Positions 52,443 to 61,836 are shown, numbered from the stretch's first letter. The stretch: 64,000 nt of DNA from Caulobacter sp. 602-2 (GCF_011043625.1 NZ_JAAKGT010000002.1:310001-374000), one strand, 5' to 3'. Numbers and translations are program-made. Notes: generated by a model from the sequence alone, not told the origin.

Positions 52443-54731
52443 CTATCCAGCCAGCAACGTGAACTGGGCGTTCAGCCCGTCGACCGCGCTGCTGGCCACC
52501 CAGACGTCGAACACGCCCGGCTCGGCGGTCCAGCGGTCGCCCTCGCCGAAGAAGGTCAGGCTGCCGCGCTCCAGCTCGAAGGTGACGTCGCGGCTCTCGC
52601 CCGGCTTCAGGGCGACCCGCAGGAAGCGCTTGAGCTCGCGCACCGGCCGGGTGCGGCTGGCCACGCGGTCGCGGGTGTAGAGCTGCACCACATGCACGCC
52701 CTCGCGCTTGCCGGTGTTGGTCACCCGGGCGCTGACCTGCAGCTTTCCGTTCCAGGCCAGGGTCGGCGAGGACAGCTTCAGGTTCGACAGGGAAAAGGTG
52801 GTGTAGGCCAGGCCGTAGCCGAACGGGTACAGCGCCTCGTTCTTCACCGTGCGCCAGCGGGCCTTGTACTCCTGGATCTCGCTGTCGGCCGGGGCCGGGC
52901 GACCCGTCGTGCGGTGATTGTAGGCGTAGGGCTGCTGGCCGCTCTCGTAGGGAAAGCTGACCGGCAGACGGCCCGAGGGGTTCACCGCGCCGAACACCAC
53001 GTCGGCCACCGCGTGGCCGGTCTCGGTACCCAGGAACCAGGTGGCCAGGATGGCGGGGGCGTTCTTGACCGCGCCGTCCAGAACGAGCGCCCGACCGTGG
53101 CGCAGCAGCACGACAGTGGGACGGCCGACGGCCGCCACGGCCTCGGCCAGCATCATCTGCGGCTTGGGGATGCCGATGTCGGTGCGCGACTGGGCCTCGC
53201 CCGACATGTTCTGGCCCTCGCCGATCGCCAGCACGACGATGTCGGCGGCGGCGGCGGCCCGCACGGCCGCCTCGATGCCGCCGGGGATCGAGGCCTCGAC
53301 GTCGCTGCCCTTGACGGTCTGCAAGAGGTTGGGATCGGCCATGGCCTGGCGAAAGCCCGTGGCCAGGTCGACGCCCAGGCTCTTGTCGCCGAAGAACGCC
53401 CACGGCCCCAGGATGTTGTCGCGGTCGTCGGCGAACGGCCCGATCAGGGCGATGCGCTTGCCCGAGCGCGGCAGCGGCAGGAGGTTCCCGTCGTTCTTCA
53501 GGAGCACGATCGAGCGGGCGCCCGCCTCGCGCGAGAGGGCGCGCATGGCCGGCGTCGCCGTGCGGGCGGCCTGGGCCTTGGGGTCGATCGAGCGGAACGG
53601 CTGGTCGAACAGGCCGATGGCCTCCTTCAGCATCAGCACCCGGCGCACGGCCTGGTCGACCACCGCCATCGGCACTGCGCCGCTCTTGACCAGTTCGGGC
53701 AGGTAGCGGCTGTAGAGCCCGCTCTGCATGCTGATGTCGACGCCCGCCAGAATCGCCAGGCGCGCGGCGTCGCGATCGTCGGCGGCGTAGCCGTGGGCCA
53801 CCAGTTCCTGGTCGGCGGTGTAGTCGGAGATGACCACGCCCTTGAAGTCCCACTCGCCGCGCAGCAGGTCGGTCAGCAGGCGCTTGTTGGCCGTGGCCGG
53901 CACGCCGTTGATGTCGTTGAAGGCCGACATGGCGGTCAGGCAGCCGGCCTCGAAGGCGGCCTGGAACGGCGGCAGGTGCACCTCGCGCAGCGTGGCTTCC
54001 GACAGCTCGACGGTGTTGTAGTCCATGCCCGCGGCCACCGCGCCGTAGGCGGCGAAGTGCTTGGCGCAGGCCAGCATCGAGTCAGGCGACGTCAGGTCAG
54101 GCCCCTGGAAGCCGCGAACCCGGGCCTGGGCCAGCGCCTCGCCTAGGAACACGTCCTCGCCCGAGCCCTCGGCCACCCGGCCCCAGCGCTCGTCGCGGGC
54201 CACGTCGACCATCGGCGCGAAGGTCCAGTGCAGGCCATGGGCCGTGGCCTCCTGCGCGGCGGCGCGGGCGGTGCGGTAGGCCAGCGGCGGGTCGAAGCTG
54301 GCGGCCTCGGCCAGCGGGATCGGATAGACGGTCTTGAAGCCGTGGATGACGTCGGCCGCCAGCAGCAGCGGGATGCCCAGGCGCGAGTGTTCCACCGCCG
54401 CCGTCTGGGCCAGCAGCGCGCCCTCGACGCCGACGCCGTTCATCAGCGTGCCGATCTTGCCCGCCCGGGTCTCGGCCAGCAGCTGCTGGGTGTTGCGCAG
54501 ATTGATGGCCGGGTTCATGTCGCCCACCGGCGGGCGGATCATGTCGGCGTAGCACGACAGCTGGCCGGCCTTCTCGTCGATGGTCATCTTGGCGATCAGC
54601 GCCTCGACCCGCTCGGACCCCCTCGCCTGCGCCGACGCTCGGCCGGCCACCGCCAGCCCGGCCAGGCCCGCCGCACCGGCCATCAGTCCGCGACGGCTGA
54701 TCCCTTCAAGCGAAGCTTCGCGCCGATCCAT
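52443..54731 (-). CDS. GH3 beta-glucosidase, BglX-like, exported
   Basis: A 762-residue GH3 enzyme. The ATG at 54731 follows AAGGGA and starts a Tat-like signal (GISRRGLMAGAAGLAGLAV). KHFAAYG (about 224-230) and the nucleophile Asp303 in GVVISDYTADQEL mark the first domain. ARSIVLLKNDGNLLPL and SGRLPVSFPYESGQQP mark the second, and a fibronectin III-like domain ends the protein. The pattern (DVIHGFKTVYPIPLAEAASFD in pieces) fits the BglX branch acting on beta-glucosides or xylosides. It matches GH3 at 57713 in length and order, so they are likely paralogues. No xylose-type operator was found upstream. Confidence 0.92.
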   Translation of the reverse strand: MDRREASLEGISRRGLMAGAAGLAGLAVAGRASAQARGSERVEALIAKMTIDEKAGQLSCYADMIRPPVGDMNPAINLRNTQQLLAETRAGKIGTLMNGVGVEGALLAQTAAVEHSRLGIPLLLAADVIHGFKTVYPIPLAEAASFDPPLAYRTARAAAQEATAHGLHWTFAPMVDVARDERWGRVAEGSGEDVFLGEALAQARVRGFQGPDLTSPDSMLACAKHFAAYGAVAAGMDYNTVELSEATLREVHLPPFQAAFEAGCLTAMSAFNDINGVPATANKRLLTDLLRGEWDFKGVVISDYTADQELVAHGYAADDRDAARLAILAGVDISMQSGLYSRYLPELVKSGAVPMAVVDQAVRRVLMLKEAIGLFDQPFRSIDPKAQAARTATPAMRALSREAGARSIVLLKNDGNLLPLPRSGKRIALIGPFADDRDNILGPWAFFGDKSLGVDLATGFRQAMADPNLLQTVKGSDVEASIPGGIEAAVRAAAAADIVVLAIGEGQNMSGEAQSRTDIGIPKPQMMLAEAVAAVGRPTVVLLRHGRALVLDGAVKNAPAILATWFLGTETGHAVADVVFGAVNPSGRLPVSFPYESGQQPYAYNHRTTGRPAPADSEIQEYKARWRTVKNEALYPFGYGLAYTTFSLSNLKLSSPTLAWNGKLQVSARVTNTGKREGVHVVQLYTRDRVASRTRPVRELKRFLRVALKPGESRDVTFELERGSLTFFGEGDRWTAEPGVFDVWVASSAVDGLNAQFTLLAG

Positions 54732-54861
54732 AGAATCCCTTCCGACTGTGTCGCGGCCGGCAACCTCGCCGACCCTTGCGGATCGCGCAACGCCCCGCAC
54801 GGGCCAAGCGAACCACGCAGGGCCGCTTGCGTTATCAGTCTGGCTGAAGGGAGACCCGACC

Positions 54862-55086
54862 ATGTCCGCTCAATGGCGCATCGAGATCCGGCTGGGCGAG
54901 GGCCACGCCCCGCTGCGCAGCGTGCTCGTCGAGGCCGACACCGAGGTCGACGCTCTGCGCCAGGTGCTGGCCGAGGCCGAACGCGACCACGTGGCGGCCG
55001 AGGAGCTGCTGCTCGACGGCCAGGAAGAGGTGTTCTCGCGCACCGAGGTCCTGGACGGCCACGTGGAGCACCAGGGCCAGGCCTGA
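54862..55086 (+). CDS. Small acidic protein of unknown function
   Basis: A 74-residue protein starting MSAQWRIEIRLGEGHAPLRS, with a predicted beta-hairpin followed by a helix rich in Glu/Ala (EVDALRQVLAEAERDHVAAE) and a short acidic tail. GAAGGGAG stands at a usual distance before the ATG, supporting a real gene. It is divergent from GH3 and 38 bp upstream of pseG. No family was recognised. Confidence 0.65.
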   Translation: MSAQWRIEIRLGEGHAPLRSVLVEADTEVDALRQVLAEAERDHVAAEELLLDGQEEVFSRTEVLDGHVEHQGQA

Positions 55087-55124
55087 CGCTCGCCCGCCAA
55101 CCGGGCCTGTGCTAGGCCCGGTGC

Positions 55125-56180
55125 ATGGCTGGAGAACGCATCCTCTTCGTCGTCAACGCCGGCGCCAGCGTCGGCGGCGGCCATTTCATGCGCAGCCTGA
55201 ACCTCGCCCGCGCGCTGGAGGCAGGCGGCGCGACCTGCGCCTTCGCCGGACCGCCCGCCGTGACCGGGCTGATCGAGACCTTCGCCTCGCCTTCCCTGCT
55301 GGCCGCGACCTTCGCCGACGAAGGCCTGGTCGCCGGCGCCGCCGGCCTCGCGACCGGCTACGACGCCATCGTCTTCGATCACTACGACCTCGTCGCGGCC
55401 GACCACCGCCGGATCGCCGAGGGCCGCCCCGCCCTCGTCGTCGACGACCTGGCCGACCGTCCGCTGGCCGCCGACCTGCTGCTCGACGCCGGCGTGACGC
55501 GGCGGGCCGAAGACTATGCCGGCCTCGTCCCGGCCCACGCCGAACTGCTGCTCGGCCCGAACCACGCCGCCCTGTCGCCCGCCTTCGCCACCCTGCGAGG
55601 CGAAGCCTTGGCCCGCCGCGCCGCCGCCACGCAGGTGGAACGCGTGCTGGTCTCGCTGGGCCTGACCGACGTCGGCGGGATCACTGCGCGCACCGTCGGC
55701 GCCCTGCTGCCGGTGCTGGGCGAGCGGGCCCTCGACGTCGTGGTCGGCGGCCAGGCGCCCAGCCTGCCGACCCTGCGTGAAATCGCCGCGGTCGACCCGC
55801 GCCTGACCCTGCACGTCGACAGCCGCGACATGCCCCGGCTGACCGCCCGGGCCGACCTCGCCATCGGCGCGGCCGGCTCCAGCAGCTGGGAGCGCTGCGT
55901 GCTGGGCCTGCCGACCGTGTCGCTGGTGCTGGCCGACAACCAGCGCGAGGCGGCCCAGGCGCTGTCGGACCTGGGCGCGCATCGGTCGCTGGACGGCGAG
56001 GCCGTGCGCGAGGGCCTGCAGCCGGCGTTCCTCGCCCTGGCCGAGGACATGCACGCCTGGCGCGAGATGTCCGCCGCCGCCGCCAAGGTCTGCGACGGCC
56101 TGGGCGCCCAGCGCACGGCCGAGCGGTTCATCGCCCTGATTTCGCCCCGTTTCGGAAACAATCACGCGACGCTCACCTGA
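55125..56180 (+). CDS. pseG: PseG, UDP-2,4-diacetamido-2,4,6-trideoxy-altrose hydrolase
   Basis: A 351-residue cytosolic glycosyltransferase-B-fold hydrolase that removes UDP in pseudaminic acid synthesis. The N-terminal VVNAGASVGGGHFMRSLNLA contains the catalytic His20 (GGGHxxRS). YDAIVFDHYDL, VVDDLADRPL, LLLGPNHAALSP and GAAGSSSWERCVLGLP follow in PseG order. In Caulobacter this step is FlmD, needed for flagellin glycosylation. It is followed 44 bp later by pseH. PseB, PseC and PseI are not in the window. Confidence 0.88.
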   Translation: MAGERILFVVNAGASVGGGHFMRSLNLARALEAGGATCAFAGPPAVTGLIETFASPSLLAATFADEGLVAGAAGLATGYDAIVFDHYDLVAADHRRIAEGRPALVVDDLADRPLAADLLLDAGVTRRAEDYAGLVPAHAELLLGPNHAALSPAFATLRGEALARRAAATQVERVLVSLGLTDVGGITARTVGALLPVLGERALDVVVGGQAPSLPTLREIAAVDPRLTLHVDSRDMPRLTARADLAIGAAGSSSWERCVLGLPTVSLVLADNQREAAQALSDLGAHRSLDGEAVREGLQPAFLALAEDMHAWREMSAAAAKVCDGLGAQRTAERFIALISPRFGNNHATLT

Positions 56181-56224
56181 CACTTACCCGCACGTAAGCC
56201 CGTCAAGCGTCGAGACCCCCTGTC

Positions 56225-56803
56225 ATGCCCAAAGTCACCCTGCGCGCCGTCGCGGCGCACGACCAGGCGCGACTGCTGGAATGGCGCAACTCCGACGCCG
56301 TCGCCCCCTACATGTACAGCGACCACCTGATCTCCGAGGGCGAGCACGCCGCCTGGTTCGCCCGCCTGGGGAGTAATCCGACGGTTCGCTACTGGATCAT
56401 CGAACTGGACGGCCATCCGGTGGGCCTGGCCAACCTCGCCGACATCGACCTGGGCAACCGCCGTTGCGCCTGGGCCTACTACCTGGCCGACCCGTCGGTG
56501 CGCGGCCTGGGCGTCGGCAGCTTCGTCGAGTACTGGGTGATCGAATACGTGTTCGGCGTGCTGGGCCTGGCCAAGCTGTGGTGCGAGGTCATCGAGAGCA
56601 ACAAGGCCGTCTGGCGCCTGCACGAGGGCTTCGGCTTCACGCGCGAGGCGTTGCTGCGCAGCCACGTGGTCAAGGGCGGCCAGCCGCTGGACGTGATCGG
56701 CCTTGGCCTTCTGGAAAGCGAATGGCGCGGAGCCGCGCGCGAGGCCGCTCGCGAGCGGCTGATCGCCAAGGGCTTCGACCTGTCGGACCTGCCCGCCGCC
56801 TAG
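56225..56803 (+). CDS. pseH: PseH, GNAT N-acetyltransferase of pseudaminic acid synthesis
   Basis: A 192-residue GNAT acetyltransferase acting on a UDP-4-amino sugar. It shows LLEWRNSDAVAPYMYSDHLI, the acetyl-CoA-binding VRGLGVGSFVEYWVIEYVF region and LWCEVIESNKAVWRLHEGFG. These are as in PseH and in FlmH of Caulobacter. It shares its last bases with the convergent pseF gene: the sequence CTAG at 56800-56803 gives a TAG stop on both strands. Confidence 0.88.
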   Translation: MPKVTLRAVAAHDQARLLEWRNSDAVAPYMYSDHLISEGEHAAWFARLGSNPTVRYWIIELDGHPVGLANLADIDLGNRRCAWAYYLADPSVRGLGVGSFVEYWVIEYVFGVLGLAKLWCEVIESNKAVWRLHEGFGFTREALLRSHVVKGGQPLDVIGLGLLESEWRGAAREAARERLIAKGFDLSDLPAA

Positions 56804-57519
56804 ATCCGCGGCAGTCCGCCCAGGTCTCGCAGATCCGGCCGGCTGCGCACCAGCGACCGGACGTCTTCGGAACCGAAGCCCGGCTTAGCCGGGTAAAGCG
56901 CCTCATAGACCGCCCGCACGAATTCGAGGTCCGACGGCAGGTCGACCGTCCAGCGCACCTGGCTTTCGTCGACCGCCTGGGTCAGGCCGCCCAGGGCGAA
57001 GCGCTCGGGCCGGCGGTAGACGAAGGGGGTGACGTGCTCGCGCTCGTAGGGGTCGCTCGCCTCGTTCGCCACCAGCCGCAGCAGGCCCACGCTCAGGATC
57101 TCGGCGTCCAGCCCGATCGGATAGGTCCGGTGCGGCAGGGTGGTGGCCGAATAGTCCGCGCCGCCGGCCAGGTGTCTGGCAATCAGCGCCTCGATCAGCA
57201 CCGGATCGGCCAGCGGGCAATCGGCCGTCAGGCGCAGCATCAGGTCGTCGTCGTCCAGGCCCGCGACCGCGCCGGCGAACCGGCCCAGCACGTCGTCCAG
57301 CGGACCGCGGAACACGTCGACGCCCGCCGCTTCGAGGGTCTCGGCCAAGGGATCGTCGCTGGCCTCGCTTGAGGTCGCCGTCACCAGTCGCTCGATCGAG
57401 GCCACGCGGCGCAGGCGTTCGACCTGGCGCAGGACCATCGGCGCGCCGACTACGTCGGCCAGCACCTTGCCCGGCAGCCGGGTCGAGCTCATCCGGGCCT
57501 GCAGCACCGCGACGATCAC
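56800..57519 (-). CDS. pseF: Cytidylyltransferase, PseF/SpsF type
   Basis: A 239-residue nucleotidyltransferase starting (M)IVAVLQARMSSTRLPGKVLA, the CTP-binding loop of the NeuA/KdsB superfamily. Then come LMLRLTADCPLADPVLIEAL with metal-binding Asp and REHVTPFVYRRPERF. The start is GTG at 57519 with AGGAGG 8 bp upstream. Beside pseG and pseH it probably activates pseudaminic acid with CMP (FlmC in Caulobacter terms), though SpsF-type relatives differ in substrate. It is convergent with pseH and divergent from GH3. Confidence 0.83.
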   Translation of the reverse strand: MIVAVLQARMSSTRLPGKVLADVVGAPMVLRQVERLRRVASIERLVTATSSEASDDPLAETLEAAGVDVFRGPLDDVLGRFAGAVAGLDDDDLMLRLTADCPLADPVLIEALIARHLAGGADYSATTLPHRTYPIGLDAEILSVGLLRLVANEASDPYEREHVTPFVYRRPERFALGGLTQAVDESQVRWTVDLPSDLEFVRAVYEALYPAKPGFGSEDVRSLVRSRPDLRDLGGLPRI

Positions 57520-57639
57520 TGCGCGCCCTCCTGGAACGTCGGTTTCATGGTCCGCCTGCCTCGCCCTGTCGGCCGCACCTTCCGCCGGGTCGGTTAAGGA
57601 GGACTTTCGCCCGCGAGGCCGGTTTGGACAACCAAGCGT

Positions 57640-57653
57640 TGACAGCGTTGTCA
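57640..57653 (+). promoter_or_regulatory. LacI-type operator before GH3
   Basis: TGACAGCGTTGTCA, extended by T and A to a 16-bp near-palindrome, lies 59 bp before the GH3 start at 57713. It differs by one base from TGACAACGTTGTCA. TTGGACAACCAA (57624-57635) upstream is a second small inverted repeat. The 193-bp gap holds no gene. Confidence 0.65.
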
Positions 57654-57712
57654 AACCATTGTGGTCTCCCTGCCCAACGACCGCATGCGACGATCGAAGG
57701 GAGACGAACGCC

Positions 57713-60001
57713 ATGGGACCGCTGATCGACCGCCGCGCGCTGCTGGCCGCCGGCGCCGCGCTGGGCCTGGCGCCCGCCCTGCCCGCCCTCGGCGCAGACC
57801 AGGAGGCCCGGGTCCGCGCGCTCCTTGCGCAGATGACGCTGGACGAGAAGATCGGCCAGACCCACCAGCCGGCCGGCGGCCGCCAGAAGGCGCTGAACTC
57901 CAAGATCGACGCGACCGCCCTCGACCTCGTGCGCAAGGGCGGCGTCGGTTCGTACCTGCACGTGGCCGGCGCGGCCTTCCTGCGCGAGTTGCAGCGCACG
58001 GCCGTCGAGGAGTCGCGGCTGAAGATCCCGCTGCTGTTCGCCATCGACGTGGTGCACGGCTTCCGCACCCTCTATCCCGTGCCGCTGGCCATGGCCGCGA
58101 CCTTCGACCCGGAGATCGTGCGCGCGACCGCCCGCATGGCCGCCGTCGAGACCGCCGTCAGCGGCCTGCACTGGACCTTCGCCCCGATGGTCGACATCGC
58201 CCGCGACCCGCGCTGGGGCCGCATCGTCGAGGGGGCCGGCGAGGATCCCTATCTCGGATCGGTCATGGCCGCCGCCCAGGTGCGCGGCTTCCAGGGCGAG
58301 GGCCTTGCCGCGAAAGACTCGATCCTGGCCTGCGCCAAGCATTTCGGGGCCTATGGCGCGGCCGTCGGCGGCCGCGACTACGACAGCGCCGAGCTGTCGG
58401 ACCGCACGCTGAACGAGGTCTACCTGCCGCCTTTTCATGCGGCGGCCAAGGCCGGCGCGGGCACGATGATGACCGCCTTCAACGACCTGAACGGCGCGCC
58501 CACCACCGCCAACGCCGCCCTGGTGCGCGGCGTGCTCAAGACCCAATGGGCCTGGCCGGGCCTGGTGGTCAGCGACTGGAACGCCATCCTAGAACTGATC
58601 AACCACGGCATCGCCGAGACCCCGGTGCAGGCCGCCGCCCTGGCGCTGAAAGCCGGGATCGACATGGACATGGCCAGCGGCGTCTACGCCGCCCACCTGA
58701 AGACCGCGATCGGCCAGGATCCGTCCCTGCTGCCGCTGCTCGACCAGGCGGTGACCCGGATCCTGACCGCCAAGATGCGGCTGGGGCTGTTCGACGATCC
58801 CTACCGCTTCGGCGATCCCGAGCGGGAGAAGACCGTCTTCGTCGGCGCCGAGCACCGCGCCATCGCCCGCGAAGCGGCGCGCAAGGCCGTGGTGCTTCTG
58901 AAGAACGACGGCGGCCTGCTGCCGATCGCGCCCTCGACGAAGAGGATCGCCGTCATCGGGGCGCTGGCGACCGACAACCTCTCACAGCTGGGCTCGTGGA
59001 AGGCGCGCGGCCAGGTCGGCGACGTCGCCCCGCTGCTGCCGGCGCTCGAGGCGATCGCTCCGGCCGGGACCACGATCGTCCACGTCGCCGGTGCCGGTCC
59101 GCGCAGCGACGACGAGACGGGCATTCCCGCCGCCGTCGAGGCCGCCAAGGCCGCCGACCTCGTGCTGCTGATGGTCGGCGAGGACTTCGACCACAGCGGC
59201 GAGTCTCGCAGCCGGTCGGACCTGACCCTGCCCGGCGCCCAGAGCGCCCTGGCCCGCGCGGTGCTGGCCACGGGCAAGCCCGTCGTCGTTCTGCTGCCGT
59301 CGGGCCGCCCCCTGGTCGCGCCCGAGGTGCTGGAGAAGGCCCCCGCCGTGCTGGCGACCTGGTTCCTCGGCGTCGAGGCCGGCCCAGCCCTGGCCGAGAT
59401 CCTGTTCGGTAAGGCCGCGCCGGGCGGCCGCCTGCCCGTCGGCTTCCCGCGCGCCACCGGCCAGTCGCCGACCTACTACGCCCATGTTCCCACCGGCCGC
59501 CCGGCCGATCCGGATCTGGCCAAGGACACGGCCCGCTACCACGACGTCGACATCGGCCCGCTGTTCCCGTTCGGCCACGGCCTGAGCTACGCGACCTTCG
59601 CCTATGCCGACCTGGCCATCGACCGCGAGAGCATCGCTCCGAGCGGTGCGGTGAAGGTCTCGCTGACCGTGGCCAACACCGGATCGGCGAGCGCCGACGA
59701 GGTGGTGCAGCTCTATGTCCGCGACCCGGTCGCCAGCGTCGCGCGGCCGGTCAAGGAACTGCGCGGCTTCGTGCGGCTGACCCTGAAACCCGGCGAGCGC
59801 AGGCGCGTGACCTTCACCCTCGCCGCCGCCCAGCTGGCGATCTGGAGCCCCGAGGGCTGGCGGGTCGAGGCCGGCAGGGTCGACCTGATGATCGGCTCGT
59901 CCTCGGCCGACATCCGCCTGAAGGGCGCCTTCACGATCGCCGCGCCCGGCAAGGCCCGCGAACCGGCGACCGCGATGTTGACGCCGGTCGAGGTGGCTTA
60001 G
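57713..60001 (+). CDS. GH3 beta-glucosidase, BglX-like, exported
   Basis: A 762-residue GH3 enzyme. The ATG at 57713 follows GAAGGGAG and starts a Tat-like signal (LIDRRALLAAGAALGLAP). The first domain has FAPMVDIARDPRWGRI, ACAKHFGAYG and the nucleophile Asp288 in GLVVSDWNAILEL. The second domain has ARKAVVLLKNDGGLLPI and PGGRLPVGFPRATGQ, and the third is a fibronectin III-like fold. It likely cleaves terminal beta-linked glucose or xylose in the periplasm. It has its own operator-bearing promoter. A family A repeat follows the stop. Confidence 0.93.
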   Translation: MGPLIDRRALLAAGAALGLAPALPALGADQEARVRALLAQMTLDEKIGQTHQPAGGRQKALNSKIDATALDLVRKGGVGSYLHVAGAAFLRELQRTAVEESRLKIPLLFAIDVVHGFRTLYPVPLAMAATFDPEIVRATARMAAVETAVSGLHWTFAPMVDIARDPRWGRIVEGAGEDPYLGSVMAAAQVRGFQGEGLAAKDSILACAKHFGAYGAAVGGRDYDSAELSDRTLNEVYLPPFHAAAKAGAGTMMTAFNDLNGAPTTANAALVRGVLKTQWAWPGLVVSDWNAILELINHGIAETPVQAAALALKAGIDMDMASGVYAAHLKTAIGQDPSLLPLLDQAVTRILTAKMRLGLFDDPYRFGDPEREKTVFVGAEHRAIAREAARKAVVLLKNDGGLLPIAPSTKRIAVIGALATDNLSQLGSWKARGQVGDVAPLLPALEAIAPAGTTIVHVAGAGPRSDDETGIPAAVEAAKAADLVLLMVGEDFDHSGESRSRSDLTLPGAQSALARAVLATGKPVVVLLPSGRPLVAPEVLEKAPAVLATWFLGVEAGPALAEILFGKAAPGGRLPVGFPRATGQSPTYYAHVPTGRPADPDLAKDTARYHDVDIGPLFPFGHGLSYATFAYADLAIDRESIAPSGAVKVSLTVANTGSASADEVVQLYVRDPVASVARPVKELRGFVRLTLKPGERRRVTFTLAAAQLAIWSPEGWRVEAGRVDLMIGSSSADIRLKGAFTIAAPGKAREPATAMLTPVEVA

Positions 60002-60024
60002 AGATCGGAGCTCAAAAGAAACAT

Positions 60025-60137
60025 GTCATCCCGGCCGGAGGAGCGCGACAGCGATCCGCAGAGCCGGGATCTCCCACGCCTGCCGATGCGGAACGGTGGG
60101 AGATCCCGGCGCTCCGCTGCGCTACGGCCGGGATGAC
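60025..60137. repeat. Intergenic palindromic repeat family A, copy 4
   Basis: Starts GTCATCCCGGCCGGAGGAGC and ends CTACGGCCGGGATGAC. The inner GGGATCTCCCAC and GTGGGAGATCCC form a perfect 12-bp stem. It separates GH3 from the convergent RibD-like gene. Confidence 0.88.
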
Positions 60138-60185
60138 AATGGGATAGGCTGTTGAACGCGCTACATGTCAGTTGAGTCCGGCGCC

Positions 60186-60854
60186 TCACCCCTCCCCCGC
60201 CCACTCCGCCCGCCGCTTCAGCTCCGCCTCGCTCGGGGGCTGCACCATGAACGAGCCGGTGCGCACCGGGCCGTCGCGGCGGTAGCGGTTCACGACCACG
60301 CCGGTGTCGGCCAGGATCGAGCCGGTCAGGGTCCAGGCGCCCGGGGCGGCGGCCTCGTCGAACAGCCGCCGCCCCGGCCCCAGCAGCAGCGGGAAGACCA
60401 TCAGCTGCATCTCGTCCACCAGGTCGGCCGCCAGCAGGGCATGGACCAGCTGGGTGGAGCCCTGGGTCAGGAGGTCCGGTCCCGGCTGCTCCTTGAGCCG
60501 CCGCACGCTCTCCGCCGCGTCCGGCCCGACGATGCGGCTGTTCTCCCAGGTCAGCGGCAGGTGGGGATCGCGGGTGGCGACGTGCTTGGTCGCGGCGTTG
60601 AAGCGCTCGGCAATCGGGTTGGCCGGATCCTGGTAGGGCCAGTGGGCGGCGAAGATCTCGTAGGTGCGGCGGCCCAGCAGCAGGTCGAACGGCGCCTCGA
60701 CCAGCGACATCACCGCCTGGCCGGTGACCGGGTCGGAATAGGGCGCGACCCAGCCGCCATGGGCGAAGCCGCCGCGGCGGTCCTCGTCCGGTCCGCCCGG
60801 GCCCTGCATGACCCCGTCCAAGCTTACGAAGGCGGCGACGATCAGCTTTCTCAT
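60186..60854 (-). CDS. Dihydrofolate reductase / RibD C-terminal family protein
   Basis: A 222-residue protein starting MRKLIVAAFVSLDGVMQGPG, a typical RibD C-terminal-like opening. LLLGRRTYEIFAAHWPYQ, then LTQGSTQLVHALLAADLVDE and FPLLLGPGRRLFDE, follow. The start at 60854 is preferred to 60860 because AAGGGAG is too close to the earlier ATG. It is an NADPH-binding reductase by fold, with substrate unknown. It shares the superfamily with 3157-3687 but the two sequences are clearly different. Confidence 0.87.
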   Translation of the reverse strand: MRKLIVAAFVSLDGVMQGPGGPDEDRRGGFAHGGWVAPYSDPVTGQAVMSLVEAPFDLLLGRRTYEIFAAHWPYQDPANPIAERFNAATKHVATRDPHLPLTWENSRIVGPDAAESVRRLKEQPGPDLLTQGSTQLVHALLAADLVDEMQLMVFPLLLGPGRRLFDEAAAPGAWTLTGSILADTGVVVNRYRRDGPVRTGSFMVQPPSEAELKRRAEWAGEG

Positions 60855-60939
60855 GTCCATGCTCCCTTGCGGTTTCCCCAAGGACGCCCGGCTCGATCAC
60901 GATCCTACACCCCTGCCCGCCTTATCGAGGGCGCGGGGC

Positions 60940-61836
60940 TCAGGCGCGCGCCCGCCGCCGGTAGAGATAGTCGTCCGGCAGGCCCATGCGCCGGGTGGCC
61001 TCGACCGCCGGCGAGCCCTTGATCGGCATCTTGTCGGCGCTCGCCCCGGCCAGGCGCACCAACCGCCGCTCCACGCCGTTCAGGTCGAAGGCCTCGCCCA
61101 GTCCAAGGCGCGCGCGCACCTCAACCGGCGTGATCGCCACCGCCGCCCGCACCAGCGGTTTCTGGATCAGCCGCAGCGGCCCCGGCAGCAGCGGCGTATT
61201 CGTCATGATGTCGAGGAACTCGAAGACGATCTCCGACGGCTCCAGGCTGGGCAGCATCACCGCCAGCTGTCGCTTCCACTGGCCTTCCGAGGTCGGCGCG
61301 CCGGTCGCGCCGTATAGCCGCGCGCCCGGAGCGGCCTCGGCGAAGGCCGCGTCGCGTTCGACCTGGCTCAGCGGGCAGGCATAGGCGTGATAGGCCTCGA
61401 TGAAGCCGAAGCTGGCGGTGGCCTGCACCCAGTCCAGCAGCGTCGGGTCATTGGCCTGGTAGGCGACGCCCGCCGGGGTCTCGCCGGTGACATGGCCGTG
61501 CATGCGCACGACGCCGGCGATCATCTTCTCGGCGACCTCGCGCGGGCCGTAGACCGTGACCATCGCCGCCAGGCCCGTGCGCTTGAGGCGTTTCAGCGGC
61601 TGCGCCTTGAAGCTGGAATGATCCCAGACGCCCGAGCGCACGCGCGGTTCGGCCAGTTCCAGGATCACCGCGGTGATCCCGCCGACGAACAGCGACACCG
61701 GGTTCTTGAACACCCGCCACGACACCGAGTCCGGCGAGGTCAGGGCCGCCGCGCCAGGCGGCGCGGAAAAGTCGATAGCCGGTCCCCCGTCGGGCGCCAG
61801 AAGTCGCGCGGCGGCGCGCGAAAGGGGATCGTCCAT
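60940..61836 (-). CDS. DUF2236 (MpaB-like oxygenase) protein
   Basis: A 298-residue protein of the DUF2236 family, which includes haem-binding oxygenases such as latex-clearing protein. Family blocks are WRVFKNPVSLFVGGITAVIL, then GVWDHSSFKAQPLKRLKRT, VRMHGHVTGETPAGVAY, DWVQATASFGFIEAYHAYA and IMTNTPLLPGPLRL. His residues in MHGHV and AYHAY are candidate haem ligands. It starts on an ATGA overlap with the acyl-CoA ligase stop, so the two are translationally coupled. A lipid-related oxidation is suggested by that neighbour only. Confidence 0.85.
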   Translation of the reverse strand: MDDPLSRAAARLLAPDGGPAIDFSAPPGAAALTSPDSVSWRVFKNPVSLFVGGITAVILELAEPRVRSGVWDHSSFKAQPLKRLKRTGLAAMVTVYGPREVAEKMIAGVVRMHGHVTGETPAGVAYQANDPTLLDWVQATASFGFIEAYHAYACPLSQVERDAAFAEAAPGARLYGATGAPTSEGQWKRQLAVMLPSLEPSEIVFEFLDIMTNTPLLPGPLRLIQKPLVRAAVAITPVEVRARLGLGEAFDLNGVERRLVRLAGASADKMPIKGSPAVEATRRMGLPDDYLYRRRARA

